Origin: Neospora caninum Liverpool
Taxonomy: Eukaryota > Apicomplexa > Conoidasida > Eucoccidiorida > Sarcocystidae
Assembly (NCBI RefSeq): GCF_000208865.1
Contig: NC_018390.1
Location: 1,226,790 to 1,290,789 of the forward strand
Length of the DNA stretch: 64,000 nt
Reading direction: 5' to 3'
A program made the translations under genes and the position numbers. Under the pieces are notes generated by a model that ran no database searches, was not told the DNA's origin, and worked only from the letters and a program-made list of their open reading frames with translations. Shown here in pieces: positions 39,501 to 50,162 of this stretch. Position 1 is the stretch's first letter. The number at the start of each line of letters is the position of its first letter.

Positions 39501-42500
39501 TCCAATTTGGAGCTCTTTTCCTCGCCGCAGCGTTCCTCGTGTCGCTTCTCCCGTTCTCCTCTTCTGCATCACGCGTCGACGCCGCTCCCTCTCGAAGTGC
39601 AGACTCCCACTCCGTTGAAAGAAATCACACCTGACGGGGCAGAGAGACAGGAGACACCGGTAGAGGACGGGAGACAAGATGGCCAGGAGGAGGCATGGCG
39701 ACAGGAGGCACAGGCAGACGGGGGGAGGAACGTCAGGTCCAACGCAGAGAGCGAGGAGAGAGAGGAGGCGCGATGTTTGGAGTCGGATCTGGGGGGAGAG
39801 ACCCACGGCTCGTATGTGATGAGATCAGAGGAGTCTTCTGAAGAAGAGGCGAGCGTTTCTCGCTTCTCTTCCGTTTCGAGTTCCGCGTCTTGTGTCGCAA
39901 GAGAGGCTGAGCCGAGTGGTGTTTCTGAGCAGAGACAGCCCGGTGCGGTTTGTGTCGGTTCCGCGTCGAGTCCAGAAGAGAAGGATTTCTCCGAGGTCGT
40001 TTCGTCCGGGCTTTTGTCTCCGCACTTTCGGCTGCCTGCGCCGTCTCCCGCGTTTCTCGCAGCCCTCCAGGACTCACCGCCGGCGCCCTCTGAAGCTTCG
40101 GCCTCCTCCGGACTCCTGTCCGCATGCCTCTCGCCGTGTCCCTCCTCGGGCTCTTCTTCCTCGCCCGTCCTTCCGCTGCCGGCACCGTCTCCGCTTTTCT
40201 CTCCCTCCTGTTTGCACTCCCGGGCCCTCGAGGGACTGCGGCGCGGCGCGGAGCTCGAAGAGCGGGGCGAGGAAGTGGGGGCGGAAAAGGCCAACAGGGA
40301 GACGGCCGTCGCGCTGCTCGAGCCTGCGGGCGACCCGAGTGCGCGGAGAGGAGGCGATCCAGGTTTGGAGGGAGGAAAGGTGGCGGCGTCCATCCGGGCA
40401 TTGCCTGCAAAAACTGCATCCACTGCGGGGGGCTCTGCGCGACGCGACGGCAGAGGGCGAGTGGCGGACCAAGTCGCTCGCAGAGAGCGACGCGCAGCCG
40501 ACAGACGCGCCACGTCTTCCAGAGAGCGAGGCAGTCGCCTCTGGGGGAGAAGCGACAGCGAGAGCAGCCGAGAGCGCGAGAGGCGACGGAGGCAGAGAGA
40601 CGGCAGTCCCTTGCGTTTGGCGCACGCAGACGAAGACGACCGGACGCAGGGCGAGCAAGAGCGAGAGGTAGAGGAGGGGAGGACGCGTGGAGCGTCGCGG
40701 TGTGCAGAAGCCGAAGAGAGACGCAGAAGCCCCGAAGACGCAGACGAGGACAAAGACGAGTGCGTTCTGATTGCGGGTCCGGTTCGCGACCGAGGCGCGG
40801 AGGGTCGGCTGTCGATTTCTGGAGTTTGCGCGGCTCTGGAGAGAAGGATGGAAGAGAGTCGCGAAACCACAGAGAGCGCAGCGCGACAGAACGAAAGTGG
40901 AGGCGCCCGCGAGCAGGACGTTCTCTCTTTTGTGCGACAAGAGCATCGAAGGAAAGCCTCCACGGACCAGTCCTGCGCAGAGCCGGCGTCGCCCTGGGGC
41001 TCGACTGTGTCCGACATGTCGACTCGCCCCGTTGTGCATGCGGTCTCGCCTCCCCACCCGTCTCTTGCTCGCACATCCGTTTCCCCTAGCGAACGGTCGG
41101 CCGCCCCGCAAAACTCCGTTTCTTCTCTGCCTTCTCTGCGGCCTTCGCCGGGTTCTCGGCGAGGAAGCAGCCCCGTCGAGACGGACGCGTCTCTGTGGTC
41201 CGAGTCCGGTTCTTCTCCGCCGGCGAAGAAGCAGAAGGCCGTCGTGTGTTTGGAGACGGAGACGGCGCTGGGTCTCTCGCCTGGCTCTTTGGAGGCAGGC
41301 GACTCAGACGGCGCGGGTGCGCGCGGGACAGCCCAGACGCGTAGGGGCGGAGACCTGGAAGGAAGCGGCCTTCCGGCGTCGAGCTGTAGCCCGCGCGCGG
41401 CGGCTTCTGGTTCCGGACTCTCGCCAGCGGACAAGAGACGCGAGAGAGCGGCGGAGAGACGCACGTTCTCGCCGCCGCAGGCGGCTGTGCTGGTTCTCAG
41501 CGACGAAGAAGAAGAGCCTTCGCGAATCGAGGGCGCTCGTCCTCCGGAGTCACGCGAAGCGGCTTTCGACGGAGAGCGGGAGGCCAGAAGGGTGGCGCAT
41601 GCAGGGGATGCAGGAGACAGAGAGAAAGAGGAGGAGCGCGAGGCCGAGGCGGAGGGTAGCGAAGACGTGGCCGCGAGGATGGCGCAAAGCGAGCGAGACT
41701 TGGCGTGTGGTCGGACGCAGAGGGAAGGGGCCAGGAAGGTGGAAGAACGGGGCGCCGGACAGAGGAGAGGAACGGACGAGGGACGGGACGAAGAGGAGAG
41801 ACGCGAGAGAGTGCTTGAGAGGAGAAGAGTGCGGCCAGACATCGAACCGAGTCGTCCACGCTCCGAAGGCGACAGACTCGCCCTCCGATCGCCGTCGCAC
41901 GGAAAGCCCGCAACACGTTCGGCAACCGGAGAACGGTGGAAGCTTTCTCGAGGTAAGGGGAAAGGCATTTTCGTCGCTCTCGAACAAAGGCTGTGCCTCC
42001 CGCAAAACGCATGAGGGTCAGTGCGGGGCGACAGTGCATCTGAGTTTTTTGTCAATGTTTCAATTTCGCGGTTTCTCTTTGCCTCGGCATGAGAGACGAC
42101 GCTGGTGCGAGGGCTCCGCCCCTGTGTGGCATGTCTCCTTGTTCTGTTTTTATCGTTTTTGTCGGGGATCCTCCTTTTCTTGCTCAGAGGACCAAACTGC
42201 GCTCGCCGGGTTGTTGCAGAGACTCGGCAAAACGCGAGGAAACGACGGCGACGTGATCGTCCATCGCGCCGGCATTCCTCTGACTGTGTAAGTCTCCAGA
42301 CAGAGGAGGCAGGAAACAGAAGGAAAGAAAGAGAGGAGAGAAAGGAAGAGACATCTCGGAACCAAGTACAATTTTATATCTACAAACGACGCAGCGGAGA
42401 GACGAACAAGCGCAGAAACCGCCAAGAGGTAGAGCAGATGAGGAAAGAATCAGGAGACGTGCCTCCCTGTGAGGGGCGGAAAAAAGAAAGTTCTTTAGGA

Positions 42501-44464
42501 GTTGTCCTTCTGCGTCTCTGTTTTCGCCTTCAGAAAAAGCCTCAGGGGCTTATTGCCAGGAGGCCTTCTCGACGACGAAGTGATAAATCTTTATATGGTC
42601 CTTCTTCAAGAAAGAAACGACCGCAACGTCAGGGCTCAGAGCCGATCGATGTAAGTCTCTTTCACGTGTCTTGTTCACGCCAGCTTCGCCACCGATTCCA
42701 CTCGTCCACAAACATGGAGATATCCCAATAAGAAAAGGCCCAACTGTATACTGGACGTAAATATTCATCTATTCATACCTTTTGACGTAGCCTTATTTTT
42801 GTGAATACCCATATACGTATATATATATATATATATGCATATGTTTGAGTATATATATGTAGCTATATTTTCGGAGACGAGAGAATCTCCGGAGGCCGTG
42901 TAAAGACGTTGCTCTCGTTCTGGGTTATATCTGGTCGCCTTTCTTGGGTTCGACGCGCGTGCCTTTGCTGTGTGCAGAGCGTCGCCTCCTCGCCGGTGTC
43001 AGTTTTTCCCCTCTCACTTTTACGCGAGTCTGCGGAAAGGCGGCTTCGACAGTGTTCGAGTACGCGAGAGAGAAGAACGCGAACCGCCGCCGTGGTGGAA
43101 AAGTTGCGTTTCCCTGGAGGGCAAGACAGCCACCTTTTTCCGTGGTTTCCTCCGTTGGGTCTCTCTGCTGCTCAGCTTCTCTTTGCACACCTTTGATGTT
43201 CTATCTCTCTCTCCCTCGCTTTCTCCCCCTTCTTCTCTTGCTTGCTTTGTGTGTATCTCGGCTCCTTCTTTCTTTTCTTTTTCGGGGGGAGGGGGGGGAG
43301 GAAGAGCTTTTGTTGCGGGCGTCCTCTCGAGTCTCCCCCTCCCTCAGTCTTGTCTCCGCTTCGGTCGTGTCTTGCTGTCTGTACAGCGCTGGACGCTTCG
43401 GAAGAAAGTGGATATTTTTGAGCAAGATGTCCTGGTCTTCCCGCTTCACGTGGTTGCCGAGACGCACTGGGCGCTCGGAGTCGTCAATTTCAGGTAGAGA
43501 AATCCCTCAATACGCGAGGACGCGAATCTTCTCTCGCTCATGCGAGAAACCAAGGCTCTCTCTGCTGCTCAAAAGACACCGTCTCTTACGCTCTCCCTCG
43601 TTTTTTGTTGGGCGTCTTGCCTCTCAAGGGTCTGCCGTACACGGTGGAGCCTGTGCGTTGCCGCTTCGCGCCGCCGTCTCTCTCTTCCGTCTATTTACGG
43701 TGCGCCGTCGTTGTCTCTCTTTGTTGCACCATGGCTTTGGTTTCTCGGCGGTCTCTCTCGGTCTCCGCTGTCTCCTCCGCTGACTCGCCCGGTCCCGTGG
43801 TGTCTGGGTGTTTTTTCGTGAAAACCCCTAGCCTGCCCGTTTCCTGCCTTCTGTTTGCTGCTCTCTCCTTCCTGGGTGCGTCATGCATTCATTCTCTTCG
43901 CTCGGCTTTCCCTCGTCTTCTCTGCAGAGATCGCACTCTGGAATACTACGACTCTCTGGACTACCAAGAGGAAGGACGCGAGTAAGACCGGAAACGAAAG
44001 GCCAACACAGGACCGCACAAACAAATATGCACAAATGTCGCCATATGCGTCCTGGACTCTCTGTGTGTGCACCTTTTCTGTCTCTCTCTCTGTTATATTT
44101 GTTGATAAAATTCTGTACAGGCGCGTGTACTTGTACCCTGCACGTCGAAATAGACACACACATGTTGAGAGTGCGAGAGAGCTAGGTGGATCTCCGCATA
44201 CGCACACACGCACACACTTGCGTGGCCGCAGGGTTTTTGGGTGTCTTGTATCTGAGAGCCAAGAAAACGGGGGAAAACCATTCCAGGTGGACAGTGTTTC
44301 TCCTTGATTCTCAGGTTTGGAGACAAAATCAGAGAGTACCTGCGCTGCGAACACCTCGACAAAAAGAAACTGCCCTTCGACGCGGAAAAGTCGCTTCAGC
44401 CCCTCGTGGTGAGTCTGACGCAGGCACAGTTCCGAGAGAGTGATACAGACAAACCTCATTAACA

Positions 44465-44508
<44 letters not shown>

Positions 44509-45423
44509 TGCGCACCTGCATGTAACGGATTCATGTGCATCTACACGTGCAAATACGTGTAGAGACAACATATGGGTATATATGTATATATCGATTGATA
44601 CGCATATTCATATACAGACATTCTCCATATATATTACCTGGATGGAGTGACGCTTTAATTGTGCGTGCTCAGTTCCAGATTCCATGCGGTTGCTTTCCAG
44701 AGAGACATTCACTCGGCTCTGGATGTTCTTGCGCATCGGCGCGGCACGTCCCTGCGGTCTTTTTTGTGCAGAAGAAAGTTCCGTACCAAGAGAACTCGTC
44801 CGACTGCGGAGTGTTCTGTTGCCAATTCGCGGAGCACCTCGGCGCCGGCCGCCTCGCGTTTGACTTCGGCCAGGCCGATATCACCCCTCTGCGCTATAAA
44901 ATGGTACGTTTCTAAATCAGACAGTGCTGCTGTGACAGGCTTTCGAGTCTCTCTCAAATCACGTGGGCCCTGTCGGGCTCGTTGTTTTCGGCTCCACAGA
45001 CTTCCCCATACACTTATCTGTGTCCATACCCACATATTTACTCATGTATATATATATATATATATATTACTCCTATCGACATACGAATACGCATGTATAG
45101 ACACATGTACATGTCTGTGTTTTATGTTTGTAAGCCGCGTGTAGATCCCCTCATGTTTCGCGTTTTCCTGCATTTCAACGCAAGACGCCTCTCTCCTGCA
45201 GCGCGTCGGCTCTGTCGCATGGCGCTCGCAGGTGGCGCTCGTCGGGCAGAGTCTGAGGCCTTTCAAGGGAAAGCAGAGCTGAATCGAAACCGTGTTTTCT
45301 GCCTTCCATGCACCCCTTTTCGCCTCCCCGCAACCCCTGTGGTCGCGGGCGTGCATGTTCCCTTTTTGTCGATCTCTGTCCATTTTTCAGATGCTTCAGC
45401 TGTGTCAAACGTACGTCGCGTGA
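33549..45423 (+). CDS. Ulp1/SENP-type SUMO protease with giant disordered N-terminus (9 exons)
   Basis: The C-terminal ~240 residues form a C48 cysteine protease that processes SUMO or removes it from targets. Exons: 33549-41952, 42188-42287, 42534-42650, 42978-43059, 43387-43493, 43928-43981, 44315-44408, 44772-44903, 45391-45423. Phases agree and the product is 3040 residues. The first exon encodes about 2800 residues of low-complexity Ser/Glu/Arg sequence, including a Ser tract at 34246-34377. The catalytic domain shows LLDDEVINLYMVLLQER, FFPSHFYASL, RRWTLRKKVDIFEQ, ETHWALGVVNFR, LEYYDSL and PYQENSSDCGVF. Triad H2928, D2945, C2998 and oxyanion Q2992 have the same spacing (17, 53, 6) as human SENP2 H478, D495, C548, Q542. 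The ATG at 33549 has A at -3. The last exon codes ten residues only. The exon 7 donor is uncertain by one codon. The substrate, and whether it processes SUMO or only deconjugates, cannot be read here. Confidence 0.93.
34246..34377 (+). repeat. Ser-codon simple repeat in the SUMO protease first exon
   Basis: About 130 bases of TCC/TCT/TCG-type codons encode a nearly uninterrupted polyserine tract with occasional Pro and His. On the minus strand it reads as GAA/GAG/AGG-rich sequence, producing misleading Lys/Arg/Thr frames. Confidence 0.9.
42818..42837. repeat. (TA)n tract in SUMO protease intron 3
   Basis: This short alternating run lies about 140 bases before the exon 4 acceptor. Confidence 0.85.
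44468..44505. repeat. (TA)n tract in SUMO protease intron 7
   Basis: This is an uninterrupted alternating run of about 38 bases between the exons that carry the catalytic Asp and the catalytic Cys. Confidence 0.95.
45046..45068. repeat. (TA)n tract in SUMO protease intron 8
   Basis: This alternating run of about 22 bases lies between exon 8 and the 33-base terminal exon. Confidence 0.9.
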
Positions 45424-46932
45424 GCGCGGCAGCGATCAACAAAGAAGGCGACTCTCTCTCCTGTCCAGACCTCTCTGTCTCGTTCGGGTCTGTCCTCCCC
45501 CTCTCCGGCTGTGTCTTTGTCTCCTCGGAGCAGGCCAGGAGACAAGAACCGGAGATTCGACAAGAAGAGTGGAAAATGGCAAGCGCGCGCGAGAGAGAGG
45601 AAAGGATGGCGGGGAAACCCGCATGCGGGTCAGTCCTGGTACTGCTAAAGAGCTTTTCAGAGACCAGAAAAAGAGAAGATCTTTGGCGAGAGAAGGACAG
45701 AGATGCGCCCCGTTTTCGACTTTTTCCCGGGCCACGCGGCGTCGTAGAAACACGTTCATGAAGAGCGAAAGCACGGGAAAGACGAAGTTTCAAAACTCCT
45801 GTCTTTTTCGGCTCCACCGGGGGGAGGGGGGGATTCTTCGAGCGATCTCCGCCTGCCCGTTTTCCCGCCTTCCAAGACACGTCACCTTTAAACGCCAAAT
45901 CGCGTCTCTCTCAAGGACGCGACACAGCGACTGGGAAGCACGAATGCGCCCCGTTCTTGTGGACGTTCTCGCCTTCCCTGTCCTCTTTGCCCCGCCTTGA
46001 CGCTCCGCTGCTGCTCTCTGCTTCTCAGCAGAAAGACGCTGAGAGCTCGCGGTGGATTTCTCTTTCGATGTGCATGCGCCGCTGGTGCAGAAGGTCGCAG
46101 TTGTCACTGGCCTCTCTATCGCACTCGTTTTCGCCTTTTCAAGATGTAGGTTCCTTTGGTTTTCTCTCCAGGGAGACAGCGCGGGAAGCGATGTTGAGTG
46201 AGCCGTGCATGCACGTCCAATTGCGCCGGGACGTGTGTCAACAACAGAGAGAGCAAAGCTCACTCAGGCTGTCTTTCTGGAGCTGTGCCTCCTCGTTGGC
46301 CTGTTTCTGCCGGTGTTTGCGGTTCACTCTCTCGATTGTACATTCTGGAAACAGAGCACGCATTACGGCCCGCGTGCCTGGTCCCTTCTTTGCTTTCCTC
46401 TTTGCTCGAAAGAAGAGGGAAATGGAGAGAAGATCGAATCACAGGGTTGACCGTTTCTGTCCAGCGGTCGCGTCAAGTCTGTGCCTGCTTAACTTCGAGA
46501 TGCCACGGGAGGACACAGGAAACGGGCGAGTCGTCGCAGTGTATATGTTCATGTTTGCGGTAAAGTGGGAAGAACCGGAGACAAAAGGTTGGTTTATGTA
46601 GATAGTGCCCGAGGGAGGCGCTCGCTGTCAGTCTTTCCATTTCCTCTCTTTTCATCGCTTCACTCTATCCCTTGTAACAACAAAACTCGGCGCACGAAAG
46701 CGCCTGTCTCGCTGGTGTGCCGCGAAACCTCTGATACTGCGCTGGATCGAGTCCAGGTTGTAATCTACAGATTTCTGTTACCACTCCGACTAACAGCGAG
46801 AGACAACAACTCATATGGTAGTATGATCGGCGCTTTTCAAGGATCGTCCACACCGCACAGCAGAGACCGCCTAACTCGAAAGCACACAATCGCTGAAAAA
46901 AGGCGACACCGTTTCCCAGGCGATCGCCTTAC

Positions 46933-46970
<38 letters not shown>

Positions 46971-46993
46971 CTGTGGCCTCTGGCGAGCCATGT

Positions 46994-47030
<37 letters not shown>

Positions 47031-47298
47031 TGCCGTGTTTCTTTAATCATGCATGTATAGATATACACACATCTGCAGGTGCATGCATAAAAATGCCTCG
47101 ATTCTTCTGGTATAGACTGGAAACCTTGCGTTCACAATACATACGTACGAATATAAATGCATTTACATATGGATGTTTTTTTTTTGCATCTGTTCTTGGT
47201 GACTTTGCATCAACCGTACCTACGTATATATGTATATATATATATATATATATGAGATGTGTATGGATGCGTATATGCATCCAGTGTATGTATGTATG

Positions 47299-47329
<31 letters not shown>

Positions 47330-48267
47330 GAATTGGTGGGCTTCTATAAAAATAAGCGCTCCACTTGTTTTTGAAGATTCATTCCAACGAGCGGTTGCAC
47401 TGCCGACTTTCTCTTTCTTGCATGAGGCCATCCTCGCAACAGGTTAGTGCACCACACAGAGCCGACCGTCCTCTTTTTCTCTGCATTTCCCGGTTTCTTT
47501 TGCCTGTCTCTCCGTTGTGGGCTTAGTTGTCTCTCGTCCACCCCTCTGTCTCCGACCCCCTCTGGACGCCCTGTGTGTCTCTCCTTTCGCTGTGTTTTCT
47601 CTCTTTCTGACCGGCTTTAACGGCACCTCGTCTCGCGGCCTAGGAGACAACCGCCCTCTCTCTCTCTCCCCGTGGCCCGAGACTCTGCCCTCGGCCTTCC
47701 GCCGAAAAGCAGCTGGTGGGAGGTGCGAGGAAACGCTCCCTTTGCGGAACACCCTGAACTCAAAATCGGAATGATTTCCGGCACTCACCCCCCATCTCTG
47801 TTTGCCAACCCCTCATAGCAGCCGTCAGCTTCCCTATCGTCACGCCTTCACTAAACCAGTGCACGCGAACATTAAAACAAATACGTGCATGTATACATAC
47901 ATATATATATCCATACATATAGATATGTATATGGGTAGGCAACTGATGTGGTTGAATGTACGGGGATGGGAGAGATCGACTGTGGTGCCAGCGAGGCTTT
48001 CTGTTTTATCGCAAGGCGCCTTTTCTCGCCTCGTGTCTTTCAGAGTGTCTTTGTTGTGTCGAGGCAAAAACACGCACGGTTCACCTCCTCACCCTAAACT
48101 TTTGACACTGTTTCTCCACACCCATGTCCCCCTAGCGTTCCGTTCTGTCCCTTTTGGTTCTGCGCTCTCTCGATTTATTCCGGAAAACGTCACCGCAACA
48201 TGGGCGTTCCTCTTCCACACACTCTCCTGCATCAAGACGCCGCTCTCTCCCGGATGTTTCCGACCTC
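45424..48267. other. Convergent intergenic region with four (TA)n tracts
   Basis: This stretch between the SUMO protease stop and the ARMC1-like stop should hold two 3' UTRs. (TA)n runs occur at about 46934-46968, 46997-47025, 47225-47253 and 47303-47330. Longer open frames across it translate to Ile-Tyr repeats from these tracts and are not genes. Confidence 0.65.
46934..47330. repeat. Cluster of four (TA)n microsatellites
   Basis: Runs lie at about 46934-46968, 46997-47025, 47225-47253 and 47303-47330, the last preceded by a (TATG)n stretch. This is the densest cluster in the window. Confidence 0.9.
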
Positions 48268-48590
48268 TCACCAGAAGCGCACTTTCCCGATGTTTCCCAA
48301 CACCCTGTCGAGCACTGTCTGGGACTCCAGTTGCTTGAGACGCTCCGCTGCCTTTTTCTCCTTTTCTCTCTTGAGACGAGACGCCAGTTCCGGATCGTCT
48401 TCGTAGGGCAAAATGCTGCTCCCGAGAAACCGAGACTGCGCTGCCGAAACAAAAGCACAGCGAAACCAACGCACAGACGTGGCCCCGACAACACTACCAG
48501 AAACAAATTGCGTAACGTTTACAATCATTGGTACATATACATAAAAAGAAATAGACGTTAATGCATGTGTATATGCATGTATGTATGCAA

Positions 48591-48634
<44 letters not shown>

Positions 48635-50162
48635 CCGCCACGTTCATGAGACAGGATGAAGATGCATCCGCCCCGCCACAGTGACACAGATATAAACAGA
48701 TGGACAATAGGTACACCCATGTGTATTTGGACACCTATTTATGTATATATGTACGCATGAATTTGTTCCGTGTGTGTGTATCAATTTCTCTATAGACAAC
48801 TGGGTGTAGAGCGTTCTCGGAAAGACGCTGGGTTTCTCGTGGGTACACCAGCATCTCTAGCTAAGCCCTTTCTTCTTTGCGAGATGGTTTCGTCTCGATT
48901 CTCTCTTGCGTGTGTCTGTCCTTACTAAAGAGGACGGAGTTTCGACTGAAGAAGGAGTATCCGGCAGCAGTTTCGCCCGCGCCGTGGAGGCCTTCGCCTC
49001 CCATGTGTTCGGATGCCGTCCCATCTGCAGCCCCGTTTGTGTCCTGTTCCTCTTTGCTCTCTCTCCGCGTTGTCTCCTCGTCGAGGTAGGCAGGCGCAGC
49101 TGAGGGACTGTCGGGGCTGTTTGCCTCGTCGGTTCTCCGTTCAGAGACTGTCTCCCGGTCTGGGCCTTCTTGATTGCCTCTCGATTTTACTCGCGAACCG
49201 TCGTAGACTCGCTCGGCACGAAGGACGAGGGTGAGTGGTCCTGCAGCGTCTTTGATGTGTTGCAGGTGACGCATGCGTTTCCGCGTGTCCTGCGACAGAC
49301 GGACCAGAAGCACGGCCACCCCGTCGCCTTCCTCGCCGCGCCTTTCAACGTGGTCTCCCGCAGCGTCGAGCTGAGCGCACAAACCCCGAATGTTCAGTGT
49401 GATCGTGGCGCTGCTGACGCCGGGAATGCACACGAGTCGATATTGCAGCTCTCGCTGTAACTCCTCCAAAGCGCCCCGCAGCAGAGCTGGCACCGAGGCC
49501 GCCGGCGAAGGCGGCGCGCCTTTCTCTCTCTTTCGCTGCAGATCGGCAGCCAAACCGCGAAGGCCCAAGAGCACCGTGTACATCTCTCCCTCGAGAGGTG
49601 CGCAAGAGTCGGAAGGCGAGCAGAGGCGCGAGGCAGAGCCGACTCGTCCTGGACTTTTATCCCCCAGAGACGAGTTCTCTTTCTCTGCGCTCGCGTCTCC
49701 CGCGCCGGTCTCCTTCTCGGCCTCTGTCGCGTCTTTGCGAGGAACGGCAACAGGCGACGAGGCACTCGCTGCACTGTGAAGGTCCTCCTCAGCCGGCTGG
49801 TCCGCTGTCTGCGATTTTTCTTCGCCTGTGCATGCGGCGCCGTCTTGGGGCGCCGTGCCTTGGAAGATCTCGAGGGCCTCGCGGCAGGACTCGACGACGA
49901 CAGGGTCGGTGGACGCGTCGACGTATCGCGCGAGCATCGCCTCGAGCTCGCTTCCTTCTTTCGTCCCGTGCAAGACATTGCCGTGGAGAGACACCACTTT
50001 TTTCACCGCGTTCGCCGCCTGTTGGCGAACTCCCACTTCCGGGTGCTCGATGAAGTAGCAAATGCCCACTGCCACACGGGGCAGCTTCGCAGCGACTGCC
50101 GGCGAAGGATCGACCGTCGCCGCCAGCCTCTGGAGCTGGTGCACAACCATCACTGCATCCAT
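48268..50162 (-). CDS. ARMC1-like armadillo-repeat protein (2 exons)
   Basis: Exons (minus strand): 50162-48926 and 48440-48268, joined through a GTAAGG donor and a GCAG acceptor in matching phase, giving 469 residues. Residues 1-100 align well with my recollection of ARMC1: DAVMVVHQLQRLAA, then GICYFIEHPEVGVRQQAANA, then ESCREALEIFQGT. A central region (MYTVLLGLRGL; LVCIPGVSSATITLNIRG) resembles the ARMC1 metal-binding-like fold, separated by acidic low-complexity inserts. Exon 2 adds a basic/acidic helix (LKREKEKKAAERLKQLES) and ends KVRFW, comparable to the FYW end of ARMC1. Reading through the donor gives a different, stop-terminated tail ending at 48861, which I consider intron. The start has CAAG before ATGG. 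Animal ARMC1 acts at mitochondria with the intermembrane bridging complex; the role here is inferred. Confidence 0.7.
48591..48631. repeat. (TA)n tract in the ARMC1-like intron
   Basis: This alternating run of about 41 bases lies inside the 485-base intron 48441-48925, about 150 bases upstream (in gene sense) of exon 2. Confidence 0.95.

Noticed and set aside
39569..42055. 828-codon open frame on the minus strand opposite the SUMO protease first exon
   Set aside because: The opposite strand is the validated gene; GC-rich Arg/Ser/Glu codons remove stops from antisense frames. Other long antisense frames at 35311-36468, 35778-36920 and 37474-39174 have the same origin.
44640..44771. Upstream extension of SUMO protease exon 8
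   Set aside because: The frame is open, but an acceptor at 44770-44771 joins in phase and gives exactly the SENP2 spacing between the catalytic Asp and Cys.
46565..47374. 269-codon plus-strand frame
   Set aside because: Much of it is Ile-Tyr from (TA)n tracts; the remainder has no recognisable protein character.
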